DNA of 20,967 nucleotides from JBHJGS01 sp050331575 (GCA_050331575.1 JBHJGS010000005.1:1-20967); one strand, 5' to 3'. Numbered from the stretch's first letter, positions 8,277 to 15,563 are shown. Translations and numbers: made by a program. Notes: generated by a model from the sequence alone, not told the origin.

Positions 8277-8316
8277 CGCGGCCGCGGCCTCCTGTGTTGG
8301 AAGACGCGGCCGATGC
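8273..8316 (-). promoter_or_regulatory. Hairpin in the rpoA leader
   Basis: The arms cgatgc plus gcggc (8306-8316) and gccgc plus gcatcg (8273-8285) form 11 base pairs with a 2-nt bulge (8279-8280) around a 20-nt loop. In the minus-strand RNA the loop exposes AGGAGG, while the 3' arm contains the ATG of the 9-codon leader ORF. The structure lies in the 109-nt gap between rpsK and rpoA, the longest gap in the ribosomal operon. A regulatory role is inferred. Confidence 0.4.
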
Positions 8317-8351
8317 CGGTGCACAGGCGATGGGGCGGCCTGGGCCCTGGA

Positions 8352-8741
8352 TCACACGCGCCGACGCTTGGGCGGCCGCACCCCATTGTGCGGGATCGGC
8401 GTCACGTCGCGGATCGAGGTGATGGTGAAGCCGATCGCCTGCAAAGCACGCAACGCCGACTCCCGTCCCGAGCCCGGGCCCTTGACCTCAACCTCCAGGG
8501 TGCGCATACCATGCTCTTGCGCCTTGCGGCCGGCATCCTCGGCGGCGACCTGCGCGGCATAGGGGGTCGATTTGCGCGATCCCTTGAACCCCATGGATCC
8601 CGACGATGACCAGGAAATCGCATTGCCCTGGGCATCGGTGATGGTGATCATGGTGTTGTTGAAGCTGGCATTGACATGGCACATGCCGGCCGTGATGTTT
8701 TTACGCTCACGCCGTTTGATGCGTGCGGGTTCCTTGGCCAT
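8352..8741 (-). CDS. rpsK: 30S ribosomal protein S11
   Basis: S11 sits on the 30S platform and helps form the mRNA exit region of the E site. The 129-aa length equals that of E. coli S11. Recognisable blocks are HVNASFNNTMITITD, SSGSMGFKGSRKSTPYAAQ and VKGPGSGRESALRALQ, ending in the basic RPPKRRRV. It lies 26 nt after rpsM. In E. coli rpsD follows rpsK, but here rpoA does, as is usual for Alphaproteobacteria. Confidence 0.98.
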   Translation of the reverse strand: MAKEPARIKRRERKNITAGMCHVNASFNNTMITITDAQGNAISWSSSGSMGFKGSRKSTPYAAQVAAEDAGRKAQEHGMRTLEVEVKGPGSGRESALRALQAIGFTITSIRDVTPIPHNGVRPPKRRRV

Positions 8742-8767
8742 CTCGTTTGGTTCCTACTCGCTTGCGC

Positions 8768-9136
8768 CTATTTCTTCTTGCCGGCGATCGGCACGGCCTT
8801 GCCCTTGCGGGTGCGGGCATTGGTGCTGGTGCGCTGACCGCGGACCGGCAGACCCTTGCGATGCCGCAGGCCGCGATAACAGCCCAGGTCCATCAGCCGC
8901 TTGACGTTCATCGCCGTCTCGCGCCGCAAATCGCCTTCGACGGTATATTCCCGGTCGATCAGTTCGCGGATCTGAATCAGTTCAGACTCTGAAAGATCCT
9001 GAACCCGCCGTTCCTGCGGCAGGCTCAAGCGATCGCAAATGGATTGCGCCTGCCTGCGGCCAATGCCGTGGATATAGGTCAAGGCGATCTCGACCCGCTT
9101 ATTTGTCGGTATATTTACGCCAGCGATACGCGCCAC
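8768..9136 (-). CDS. rpsM: 30S ribosomal protein S13
   Basis: S13 binds 16S rRNA in the small-subunit head and contacts the P-site tRNA and the L5 bridge. The 122-aa product begins with MARIAGVNIPTNKRVEIALTYIHGIG and ends with RGQRTSTNARTRKGK and a lysine-rich tail, both standard. The start codon is GTG with TAGGAGA 7 nt upstream. It is the first gene of the alpha-operon segment. rpmJ is not present between secY/adk and rpsM. A sigma70-like promoter overlaps the preceding adk stop codon. Confidence 0.98.
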   Translation of the reverse strand: MARIAGVNIPTNKRVEIALTYIHGIGRRQAQSICDRLSLPQERRVQDLSESELIQIRELIDREYTVEGDLRRETAMNVKRLMDLGCYRGLRHRKGLPVRGQRTSTNARTRKGKAVPIAGKKK

Positions 9137-9175
9137 GCCAATGTCTCCTAATGTGTCTATCCGCCACCTACCGGC

Positions 9176-9196
9176 CCCGCGCGACGGAAGCGCGGG
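9176..9196 (-). promoter_or_regulatory. Hairpin in the adk-rpsM intergenic region
   Basis: A perfect 7-bp stem (cccgcgc 9176-9182, gcgcggg 9190-9196) with a 7-nt loop lies between adk and rpsM. No U-tract follows on the minus strand, so it is not a classical terminator. Its upstream arm abuts the -10 box of the internal promoter, so only read-through RNA from secY-adk would contain the whole hairpin. Confidence 0.45.
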
Positions 9197-9224
9197 ATTA
9201 TAGGATTCGGCGGTTGCCCGTCAA
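9197..9224 (-). promoter_or_regulatory. Internal sigma70-like promoter for rpsM-rpsK-rpoA-rplQ
   Basis: On the minus strand TTGACG (9224-9219) is followed after 16 nt by a perfect TATAAT (9202-9197). The -35 box overlaps the adk stop codon, and transcription would start near 9190, about 55 nt before the rpsM GTG. This provides a separate supply of the alpha-operon segment. The boxes are seen directly; activity is inferred. Confidence 0.6.
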
Positions 9225-9889
9225 CATCTTGGTTGCAGGGCCTCAACTCCCAAAACGTGATCGATTTCAGCGGCGACCTGCTCGATCGACTTCAGGCCGT
9301 CGACCTGCTTAAGCAGGCCCTTGTCTTCGTAATAGGGCAGCACAGGCGCGGTTTTCGCCCGATAGGCCGCAAATCTCTCGCGAACCGTCTCTTCATTATC
9401 GTCCTTGCGGCGGACGAATTCAGTGCTGCCGCAGACATCGCACACACCCGGCTTTGCCGGCAATTTGAACGTGTCGTGATAGTTTGCCCCACAATTGGCG
9501 CAGGCATAGCGGCCAACGATCCGCTCAATCAGCGCGTGTTCGACAACCTTCAGTTCCAGCGCGCAGTCCACCTTGCGCCCGCGCGCGCTCAACATGTCGT
9601 CCAGCGCTTCGGCCTGGTGAATGGTGCGCGGAAAGCCGTCGAGGATGAAGCCGTTCTCGCAATCCTGCCGGTCGATGCGGTCCGCGATAATGCCGATAAC
9701 GACCTCGTCGGGGACCAGATCGCCGGCGTCCATATAGCTTTTTGCCTTCAAGCCGACTTCGGTCTTATTGCGAACGGCCTCGCGCAGCATGTCACCGGTG
9801 GACAGCTGAACCAGGCCATGTTCGCGCTGCAGGCGGGCCGATTGGGTGCCCTTGCCGGCCCCCGGGGGGCCCATCAGGATAACAATCAC
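9221..9889 (-). CDS. adk: Adenylate kinase with zinc-type LID domain
   Basis: Adenylate kinase interconverts ATP plus AMP with two ADP in the cytoplasm. The 222-aa product has the P-loop GPPGAGKGT (7-15), the AMP-binding LSTGDMLR and DGFPRT segments, and a long-form LID containing four cysteines (C130, C133, C150, C153) that should bind structural zinc. The start is a GTG whose last bases overlap the secY stop (GTGA, 4-nt overlap), so the two are translationally coupled. The position after secY and before rpsM is common in Alphaproteobacteria. Confidence 0.97.
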   Translation of the reverse strand: MIVILMGPPGAGKGTQSARLQREHGLVQLSTGDMLREAVRNKTEVGLKAKSYMDAGDLVPDEVVIGIIADRIDRQDCENGFILDGFPRTIHQAEALDDMLSARGRKVDCALELKVVEHALIERIVGRYACANCGANYHDTFKLPAKPGVCDVCGSTEFVRRKDDNEETVRERFAAYRAKTAPVLPYYEDKGLLKQVDGLKSIEQVAAEIDHVLGVEALQPRC

Positions 9890-11232
9890 CGGCGGCCCCC
9901 GCGCAACTTGGCTTTCTTGATCAGCCCCTCATACTGATGCGCCAGCAAATGGCTGTGGATCTGCGCCACCGTGTCCATCGTCACCGACACCATGATCAGC
10001 AGGCTGGTGCCGCCCAAGGCGAACGGGATGATCGCCTGACCGCGCAGGACTTCCGGGATCGCGCACACCGCCGCCAGATACAAGGACCCCACCACGGTCA
10101 GCCGTGTCAGCACATATTCCAGATATTCCGCGGTGCGCTTACCCGGCCGAATACCCGGAATGAAACCGCCATGCTTCTTCAGATTTTCCGCGGTGTCTTC
10201 GGGATTGAACACGATCGCGGTGTAGAAGAAGGCGAAAAAGATGATGCCGGTCACGAACAGCAACAGATACAGCGGCTGGCCCGGGCCCAATAAGGCGGTA
10301 AAGCTGTTCACCCAGCCCGGCGTCTCACCCTGGCCGCCGGCCGCAAAGCCCGCCACGGTGATCGGCATCAGCAACAAGGAACTGGCGAAGATCGGCGGGA
10401 TCACCCCGGCGGTGTTCAGCTTCAGCGGCAGGTGCGAGGTATCGCCCTGGAACATGCGGTTGCCCATCTGCCGCTTGGGATATTGGATGGTAATGCGCCG
10501 CTGTGCCCGCTCCACGAAGACGATGATGTAGATCAGCGCCACAGCCCCGACGAACAGGCCGATGATCGCTAGGGGCGATAACACGCCCTGCTCGCCCAGC
10601 GACAGGGTTTGCGCCAAAGCCCGCGGCATTTCCGCGACGATGCCGGCGAGAATGATCAGCGAGATGCCGTTGCCGATGCCCCGCGCCGTGATCTGCTCGC
10701 CCAGCCACATCAGAAACAGGGTACCACCGACCAGGGTGATCACCGTGCTGGCCTGGAAGAACAAGCCCGGATCGGTGACCAAATTCTGCCCTTCCAGCGA
10801 CAATGCCAGGCCATAGCCTTGCACCGCGGTCAACAGCACCGTGCCATAGCGGGTATATTGGTTGATCTTCTTGCGGCCGGCCTCGCCTTCCTTTTTCAAC
10901 TGCCCCAGTGTCGGCGACATCGCGGTCAACAGCTGCATGATGATCGAGGCCGAAATATACGGCATGATGTTCAGCGCGATGATTGACATGCGCTCCAACG
11001 CGCCGCCGGAGAACACATTCACCACGTCCAGAATGCCGCCGCCCAGCTGCCGCTGCGCCTCGAAAAACTGATCGAGGGCGACAGGGTCAACGCCCGGCAG
11101 CGGCACATAGGTGCAGAAGCGGTAGACCACCAGCATCAACAGGGTGAACCACAGCCGCTTCTTCAGCTCATCTGCCTTGGCAAACGACCCGAAATTCAGA
11201 TTAGCGGCCAATTGTTCGGCGGCGGAAGCCAT
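9886..11232 (-). CDS. secY: Preprotein translocase subunit SecY
   Basis: SecY forms the protein-conducting channel of the SecYEG translocon in the inner membrane. The 448-aa product has a cytosolic N-terminus (AEQLAANLNFGSFAKADELKKRL) followed by ten hydrophobic segments. Typical sequences are YFCTYVPLPGVD-like plug-side residues at the first periplasmic loop, GIGNGISLIILAGIV, and the C-terminal AQIHSHLLAHQYEGLIKKAK. The basic cytoplasmic loops RRITIQYPKRQMG and GFIPGIRPGKRT bind ribosome or SecA in known homologues. It lies 89 nt after rplO, with a hairpin in between. No strong Shine-Dalgarno site is obvious (GGTGAG lies rather far from the ATG). Confidence 0.97.
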   Translation of the reverse strand: MASAAEQLAANLNFGSFAKADELKKRLWFTLLMLVVYRFCTYVPLPGVDPVALDQFFEAQRQLGGGILDVVNVFSGGALERMSIIALNIMPYISASIIMQLLTAMSPTLGQLKKEGEAGRKKINQYTRYGTVLLTAVQGYGLALSLEGQNLVTDPGLFFQASTVITLVGGTLFLMWLGEQITARGIGNGISLIILAGIVAEMPRALAQTLSLGEQGVLSPLAIIGLFVGAVALIYIIVFVERAQRRITIQYPKRQMGNRMFQGDTSHLPLKLNTAGVIPPIFASSLLLMPITVAGFAAGGQGETPGWVNSFTALLGPGQPLYLLLFVTGIIFFAFFYTAIVFNPEDTAENLKKHGGFIPGIRPGKRTAEYLEYVLTRLTVVGSLYLAAVCAIPEVLRGQAIIPFALGGTSLLIMVSVTMDTVAQIHSHLLAHQYEGLIKKAKLRGGRR

Positions 11233-11273
11233 GGATCAGAACACTCACCAGCAAAAGGAACAGCGCGCACCAA

Positions 11274-11298
11274 GGAGGGGCCAATATCCCGCCCCTCC
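11274..11298 (-). promoter_or_regulatory. Hairpin in the rplO-secY intergenic region
   Basis: A perfect 8-bp stem (ggaggggc 11274-11281, gcccctcc 11291-11298) with a 9-nt loop sits in the 89-nt gap between rplO and secY. In the minus-strand RNA only TT follows the stem, so full termination is unlikely. It could attenuate transcription, or mark a processing site between the ribosomal and secY portions of the transcript. Confidence 0.45.
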
Positions 11299-11321
11299 GG
11301 CGCGGATTTGTCAACCGTCTG

Positions 11322-11828
11322 TCAAGCAGCCCCGTCGTCAGACGCCGCGGCCTCAGCGGTCGGCTTGGCGGCGCCGGTCAGCGTCACCGATCCGCCGGCC
11401 TTCTCAACCGCTGCCACCGCAGCCTTAGACGCGCCGGCCACGGTCAACGACACCGCGTCTTTCAGCTCGCCCTTGGCCAGCAAGCGCACGCCGTCGCGTT
11501 CGCGCCGGATCAGCCCCGCAGCGATCAGCGCCGCTGCGTCCAGGTCCGCGCCCTTGGCGATCTTGCCGGCATCGATCGCGGCCTGCAGCCGGCCCAGATT
11601 GAGCCAGGCATAATCGGCGCGATTGTGCTTGTTAAAGCCGCGCTTGGGCAGACGCATATGGATCGGCATCTGGCCGCCCTCGAAGCCCTTCACCGAAGAG
11701 CCGGAGCGCGACTTATAGCCTTTCTGGCCGCGGCCGCCGGTCTTGCCCTTGCCCGAGCCGATGCCCCGGCCGATGCGCATGCGGCTTTTGCGGGCGCCGG
11801 GATTATCGCGCAGTTCGTTCAGTTTCAT
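11322..11828 (-). CDS. rplO: 50S ribosomal protein L15
   Basis: L15 is a late-assembly protein of the large subunit that threads a glycine-rich extension into 23S rRNA. The 168-aa product starts MKLNELRDNPGARKSRMRIGRGIGSGKGKTGGRGQKGYKSR-like sequence, with the family's RGIGSGKGKTGGRGQKG stretch and FEGGQMPIHMRLPKRGF. A C-terminal Ala/Asp-rich tail (EAAASDDGAA) makes it about 24 residues longer than E. coli L15. The gene begins 4 nt after rpmD, with AGGAG in the overlap region. Confidence 0.97.
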   Translation of the reverse strand: MKLNELRDNPGARKSRMRIGRGIGSGKGKTGGRGQKGYKSRSGSSVKGFEGGQMPIHMRLPKRGFNKHNRADYAWLNLGRLQAAIDAGKIAKGADLDAAALIAAGLIRRERDGVRLLAKGELKDAVSLTVAGASKAAVAAVEKAGGSVTLTGAAKPTAEAAASDDGAA

Positions 11829-11832
11829 CGGC

Positions 11833-12021
11833 CTACTCCTCCACGCGCACCAGATGGTGCACCTTGGCGATCATGCCGCGCACGGCCGGGGTATCCTCCA
11901 GCACGCGGGTGCGGCGCATCTTGTTCAGGCCCAGACCGATCAGGGTTTCCCGCTGACCGGCTTTGCGCCGGATCGGGCTGGCGATCTGGGTCACCGTGAT
12001 GGTTTTCTTGGTCTCAGCCAT
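11833..12021 (-). CDS. rpmD: 50S ribosomal protein L30
   Basis: L30 is a small large-subunit protein binding 23S and near 5S rRNA. The 62-aa product contains the diagnostic VTQIASPIRRKAGQRETLIG and LGLNKMRRTRVLEDTPAVRG segments. It sits 3 nt after rpsE and 4 nt before rplO, and its ribosome binding site (GGAGAGGG) lies inside the end of rpsE. Confidence 0.96.
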   Translation of the reverse strand: MAETKKTITVTQIASPIRRKAGQRETLIGLGLNKMRRTRVLEDTPAVRGMIAKVHHLVRVEE

Positions 12022-12024
12022 GGC

Positions 12025-12612
12025 TTAACCCTCTCCCGCCGAGGCCTCGTGCTCGACAGCGGCACGATCGGCGGTTTCGTTCTTCTCCAGCGAGGCGCGC
12101 CGCGCCACGATGTCAGACACCTTCAAGCCGCGCCGTTGCGCCACGGTGCGCGGGCTTTGCTGCTGCTTCAGCGCATCGAAGGTGGCCCGAATCATGTTGT
12201 ACGGGTTTGAGGTGCCTTGGCTCTTGGTTACCACATCCTGCACGCCCAGGCTTTCGAACACCGCGCGCATCGGGCCGCCGGCGATGATGCCGGTGCCCTG
12301 CTTGGCCGAGCGCAGCAGCACCTTGCCGGCGCCATGACGGCCATTGCAGTCATGGTGCAGGGTGCGACCCTCGCGCAGCGGCACGCGGATCATCGTCTTC
12401 TTCGCCTGGTCTGTGGCCTTGCGGATGGCCTCCGGCACTTCCCGCGCCTTGCCATTGCCGAAGCCGACGCGGCCCTTGCCGTCTCCGACCACGACCAGAG
12501 CGGCAAAGCCGAAGCGCCGGCCGCCCTTCACCACCTTGGCGACACGATTGATGTGCACCAGCTTTTCGATCAGTTCGGACTCTTCCCGATTGTCCTTGTC
12601 AGGCCGTGCCAT
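12025..12612 (-). CDS. rpsE: 30S ribosomal protein S5
   Basis: S5 lies at the mRNA entry side of the 30S subunit and affects decoding accuracy. The 195-aa product has the double-stranded-RNA-binding-like N-terminal domain (LVHINRVAKVVKGGRRFGFAALVVVGD) and the C-terminal domain with KVLLRSAKQGTGIIAGGPMRAVFE and GTSNPYNMIRATFDAL. It is longer than E. coli S5 (167 aa) through an acidic N-terminal start and a C-terminal tail (AAVEHEASAGEG). AAGGAAGAGG lies upstream of the ATG, 36 nt after rplR. Confidence 0.97.
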   Translation of the reverse strand: MARPDKDNREESELIEKLVHINRVAKVVKGGRRFGFAALVVVGDGKGRVGFGNGKAREVPEAIRKATDQAKKTMIRVPLREGRTLHHDCNGRHGAGKVLLRSAKQGTGIIAGGPMRAVFESLGVQDVVTKSQGTSNPYNMIRATFDALKQQQSPRTVAQRRGLKVSDIVARRASLEKNETADRAAVEHEASAGEG

Positions 12613-12648
12613 GACCTCTTCCTTTCCTGTTCGCGTCCGTGCCCGGCC

Positions 12649-13011
12649 TTAAAAGTCCAGCCCGCCTTCGCGCGCGCCGTCGGCGAGCGCCTTGATGCGG
12701 CCGTGATAAAGAAAGCCGCCGCGGTCGAACACGACCCGGTCCACGCCGGCGTTCTTGGCACGCTGGGCGATCAGCTCGCCCACCGCCTTGGCCGCATCGA
12801 CATTGGCACCGGACCGGCTGCGCAGCGACTCCTCCAGCGTGGAGGCCGCTGCCAGCGTGACGCCCTGACGGTCATCGATGACTTGGGCATAGATATGCCG
12901 GCCGGAGCGGTGCACCGACAGCCGCGGCCGTCCGCCACCCTTGCGCTTCAGTGCGCTGCGCAGCCGGGCTCGCCGGCGCTCGAAACTGGTTTTAAACTGA
13001 GCCATCGCCAT
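12649..13011 (-). CDS. rplR: 50S ribosomal protein L18
   Basis: L18 binds 5S rRNA in the central protuberance together with L5. The 120-aa product shows FERRRARLRSALKRKGGGRPRLSVHRSGRHIYAQVIDD, followed by a helical domain ending in GRIKALADGAREGGLDF, all typical. Two ATG codons (13011 and 13005) could start it. The first is adopted, but spacing from the weak AGGCGG site slightly favours the second, which would give 118 aa. It begins 6 nt after the rplF stop. Confidence 0.96.
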   Translation of the reverse strand: MAMAQFKTSFERRRARLRSALKRKGGGRPRLSVHRSGRHIYAQVIDDRQGVTLAAASTLEESLRSRSGANVDAAKAVGELIAQRAKNAGVDRVVFDRGGFLYHGRIKALADGAREGGLDF

Positions 13012-13017
13012 ATCCGC

Positions 13018-13551
13018 CTATTTCTTCTTGCCTTCTTTGCGGAAGATATACTCGCCCGCATATTTCACGCCCTTGCCCTTATAGGGTTCAGGCTTGCGAT
13101 AGGCGCGAATCTTGGCCGCCACTTCGCCCACCTGCTGCTTGTCGATGCCAGACACAATAACCGTCGTCTGGTCCGGGCAATTGATGCTGATGCCCTCCGG
13201 GATCGGAAAATCAACATCGTGGCTGAAGCCCAGCTGCAGGGCGAGCGATTTGCCCTTGACCTGCGCGCGATACCCCACGCCGGTGATCTCTAGCTTCTTT
13301 TCAAAGCCCTTGGTCACCCCTTCGATCAGATTGGACACCCGCGTGCGCTGCATGCCCCACATGGAGCGCGCCCGCTTGGTCTGATTCCTCGGCGTCACCG
13401 CGATCTGATTATCCTCGATGCGGGCATCCACTTCCGGAACCAGGGTGAGACCCAGCTCGCCCTTGGGCCCCTTCACGGCGACATCGGCGCCGTCCAGCGT
13501 GACAGTCACGCCGGACGGAATTTCGATCGGCTTCTTACCAATACGCGACAC
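13018..13551 (-). CDS. rplF: 50S ribosomal protein L6
   Basis: L6 lies near the GTPase-associated centre and sarcin-ricin loop. Starting at GTG 13551 gives 177 aa beginning MSRIGKKPIEIPSGVTV, identical in length to E. coli L6. A GGGAG lies 8 nt upstream. A further in-frame GTG at 13560 would add three residues (MRT) that the family lacks, so I reject it. Other hallmarks are WGMQRTRVSNLIEGVTKGFEK-type sequence and the C-terminal PEPYKGKGVKYAGEYIFRKEGKKK-type motif. Confidence 0.96.
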   Translation of the reverse strand: MSRIGKKPIEIPSGVTVTLDGADVAVKGPKGELGLTLVPEVDARIEDNQIAVTPRNQTKRARSMWGMQRTRVSNLIEGVTKGFEKKLEITGVGYRAQVKGKSLALQLGFSHDVDFPIPEGISINCPDQTTVIVSGIDKQQVGEVAAKIRAYRKPEPYKGKGVKYAGEYIFRKEGKKK

Positions 13552-13567
13552 TGTTCGCACTCCCGCC

Positions 13568-13966
13568 TTAGAAGACCGTGCAGATCACTTCGCCGCCGAC
13601 ATTGCGGGCACGCGCTTCGGCATCCGAAAGCACGCCCTTCGGCGTCGAGACGATGGATATACCCAGGCCATTGGCAACACGCGGCAGATCGCGCACACCG
13701 GCATAGATCCGCCGGCCCGGCTTTGACACCCGGTCAATATGATGGATCACCGGATCGCCGTCGCTGTATTTCAGATGGATCTCTAGTTCGGCCTTGTTGC
13801 CGTCCAGATCCACCCGCTCATACCCCTTGATATAGCCCTCGCGCTGCAGCACATCGAGCACCCGCTCGCGGGTGCGCGACGCCGGCGCCCGCACGCTGGT
13901 CTTGCGCGCGCGCAAGCCATTGCGGATCCGGGTCAGCATATCGCCCAGGGGATCGGTCATGGTCAT
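13568..13966 (-). CDS. rpsH: 30S ribosomal protein S8
   Basis: S8 is a primary 16S rRNA-binding protein of the platform, and in E. coli it is also the spc-operon repressor. The 132-aa product begins MTMTDPLGDMLTRIRNG and ends GISIVSTPKGVLSDAEARARNVGGEVICTVF-like, both typical. ATG 13966 is preferred because AAGGAG lies 7 nt upstream; a second ATG at 13960 is spaced too far. It starts 11 nt after rpsN. Whether S8 autoregulation exists in this lineage cannot be told from the sequence. Confidence 0.97.
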   Translation of the reverse strand: MTMTDPLGDMLTRIRNGLRARKTSVRAPASRTRERVLDVLQREGYIKGYERVDLDGNKAELEIHLKYSDGDPVIHHIDRVSKPGRRIYAGVRDLPRVANGLGISIVSTPKGVLSDAEARARNVGGEVICTVF

Positions 13967-13977
13967 CGGCGCGCTCC

Positions 13978-14283
13978 TTACCAGCTCGACTTGACCACGC
14001 CCGGGATCTGGCCGTGATTGGCCAGGTCGCGCAGCGCGATACGAGACATTTTGAACTTGCGATAAAAGGCACGCGGCCGACCGGTCACTTCACAGCGGTT
14101 GCGCACCCGGCTGGGCGCGCTGTTGCGCGGCAGTTCCGCCAGCTTCAGCCGCGCCAGAAACCGTTCTTCGTCCGGCAGCGAGCGGTCTTCCGACATCGCC
14201 TTCAGCTGAGCCCGCTTGGCGGCATATTTCTTCGCCATCCGGGCGCGGCGCTTGTTCTTCTCGATGGCACTGATTTTCGCCAT
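13978..14283 (-). CDS. rpsN: 30S ribosomal protein S14 (zinc-independent form)
   Basis: S14 assembles late in the 30S head near the A and P sites. At 101 aa this is the long form without the zinc-binding CxxC pairs; the only cysteine is in RNRCEVTGRPR. The conserved C-terminal block GRPRAFYRKFKMSRIALRDLA and the end PGVVKSSW are present. AGAGGAG lies 6-8 nt before the ATG. It sits 22 nt after rplE, in spc-operon order. Confidence 0.98.
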   Translation of the reverse strand: MAKISAIEKNKRRARMAKKYAAKRAQLKAMSEDRSLPDEERFLARLKLAELPRNSAPSRVRNRCEVTGRPRAFYRKFKMSRIALRDLANHGQIPGVVKSSW

Positions 14284-14305
14284 GATTTTGCTCCTCTATC
14301 CCCGG

Positions 14306-14872
14306 CTACTGCTTGCGAAACGGCATCTGAAAGCCGCTCAGCAGCGCCCGCGCCTCGTCATCGGTCGGCGCGGTGGTGGCAATGATGATGTCCATACCCC
14401 GGACCTGCTCGACCTTGTCGTAAGCGATTTCCGGAAACACGATCTGTTCCTTCAGGCCCATGGCATAATTGCCGCGACCATCGAAGCTCTTCGGATTGAC
14501 CCCGCGGAAGTCGCGCACGCGCGGCAGCGCGATGGTGATCAACCGGTCCAAAAACTCGTACATGCGCGCGCGCCGCAGTGTCACCTTCACCCCGATCGGC
14601 ATGCCTTCACGCAGCTTAAAGCCCGCCACCGACTTCTTGGCCCGGGTCACCACCGGCTTCTGGCCGGTGATCAGCGCGACCTCTTCCTCGACCTTGCGGA
14701 TCTTCTTGCTGTCGCCGACGGCATCACCGACGCCGATATTCAAGACGATCTTGTCCAGCCGAGGAATTTGCATGACATTCTTGTAGCCGAACTCTTCCTT
14801 CAAGCTGTCGCGAATGCGCTCGCGATAGACCTGCTGCAGCCGCGGCACGTAGCGTTCGCCATTGTCAGCCAT
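14306..14872 (-). CDS. rplE: 50S ribosomal protein L5
   Basis: L5 binds 5S rRNA in the central protuberance and contacts the P-site tRNA and S13. Starting at ATG 14872 (MADNGERYVPRLQQVYRERI) gives 188 aa, slightly longer than the 179 aa of E. coli. GGGGAG lies 7 nt upstream, and the start overlaps the rplX stop by 8 nt. A longer frame to 15070 runs through rplX and is not family-like. Typical blocks are PRLDKIVLNIGVGDA, GMPIGVKVTLRRARMYEFLDRL and FRGVNPKSFDGRGNYAMGLKEQ. Confidence 0.96.
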   Translation of the reverse strand: MADNGERYVPRLQQVYRERIRDSLKEEFGYKNVMQIPRLDKIVLNIGVGDAVGDSKKIRKVEEEVALITGQKPVVTRAKKSVAGFKLREGMPIGVKVTLRRARMYEFLDRLITIALPRVRDFRGVNPKSFDGRGNYAMGLKEQIVFPEIAYDKVEQVRGMDIIIATTAPTDDEARALLSGFQMPFRKQ

Positions 14873-15191
14873 CGATAATCTCCCCGGACTTCTTGGCCAC
14901 GCGCACCTTGCGGCGCTCCTCGCCTTCGCCCACGAACATGAATCCAACCCGCGTCGGCGCGCCGTCCTTGGGATCCTCCAGGGCCAGGTTGGACAGGTGG
15001 ATCTTGGCTTCCTTCTCGATGATGCCACCCTGCGAAAACTGGCTGGGCCGGGTATGCCGGCGCACCACATTCACGCCGGACACCGTGGCCCGGTCCTCCC
15101 GCGGGAACATCTGAGTGATCTCACCGCGCTTGCCGCGATCACGGCCGGCCAACACGACGACCTTGTCGCCCTTCTTGAATTTCGAGGCCAT
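14865..15191 (-). CDS. rplX: 50S ribosomal protein L24
   Basis: L24 initiates assembly of the large subunit near the tunnel exit. The 108-aa product carries the KOW motif (KKGDKVVVLAGRDRGKRGEI) at its N-terminus, then GVNVVRRHTRPSQ and a C-terminal segment with KDGAPTRVGF. It starts 3 nt after rplN, whose last codons supply GGAGG, and its stop overlaps the start of rplE, so the three are translationally coupled. Confidence 0.97.
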   Translation of the reverse strand: MASKFKKGDKVVVLAGRDRGKRGEITQMFPREDRATVSGVNVVRRHTRPSQFSQGGIIEKEAKIHLSNLALEDPKDGAPTRVGFMFVGEGEERRKVRVAKKSGEIIDG

Positions 15192-15194
15192 GAC

Positions 15195-15563
15195 CTACAG
15201 CACCTCCGGGGCCAGCGAGACGATCTTCATCTGATTGGCCGCGCGCAGTTCGCGCACCACCGGGCCGAAAATACGCGTGCCGATGGGCTCGCCCTGCTTG
15301 TTGATCAGCACGGCGGCATTGCGGTCGAACCGAATGGTCGAGCCGTCCGGACGGCGCACTTCCTTGGCCGTGCGCACGATCACCGCGCGGTGCACATCGC
15401 CTTTTTTCACCCGGCCCTTGGGGATCGCTTCCTTGACGGACACGACGATGATCTCGCCCACGCCGGCCGTCTTCTTCTTCGATCCGCCCAGAACCTTAAT
15501 GCACTGCACCCTCTTGGCGCCGGAATTGTCGGCGACGTCGAGGTTCGTCTGCATCTGGATCAT
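15195..15563 (-). CDS. rplN: 50S ribosomal protein L14
   Basis: L14 lies at the subunit interface and binds the silencing factor RsfS in known systems. The 122-aa product begins MIQMQTNLDVADNSGAKRVQCIKVLGG and ends REANQMKIVSLAPEVL-like, a near-canonical length. Two closely spaced AAGGAC sequences precede the ATG, the nearer one immediately upstream. It follows rpsQ after 52 nt in which no other feature was seen. Confidence 0.98.
   Translation of the reverse strand: MIQMQTNLDVADNSGAKRVQCIKVLGGSKKKTAGVGEIIVVSVKEAIPKGRVKKGDVHRAVIVRTAKEVRRPDGSTIRFDRNAAVLINKQGEPIGTRIFGPVVRELRAANQMKIVSLAPEVL

Noticed and set aside
7202..8422. 406-aa plus-strand open frame opposite rpoA
   Set aside because: It mirrors the rpoA coding frame; the minus strand encodes an unmistakable alpha subunit.
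9137..9220. Loss of rpmJ (L36) between secY/adk and rpsM as a deletion
   Set aside because: rpmJ lies elsewhere in Alphaproteobacteria; the same applies to rpsD not being next to rpoA. Both are normal for this class.
11299..11335. Perfect TTGACA upstream of secY as a promoter
   Set aside because: The nearest -10-like sequence (GATATT) is about 20 nt away and overlaps the hairpin, so the spacing is poor.
12217..13293. 358-aa plus-strand open frame opposite rpsE, rplR and rplF
   Set aside because: A shadow of three ribosomal genes; no domain seen.
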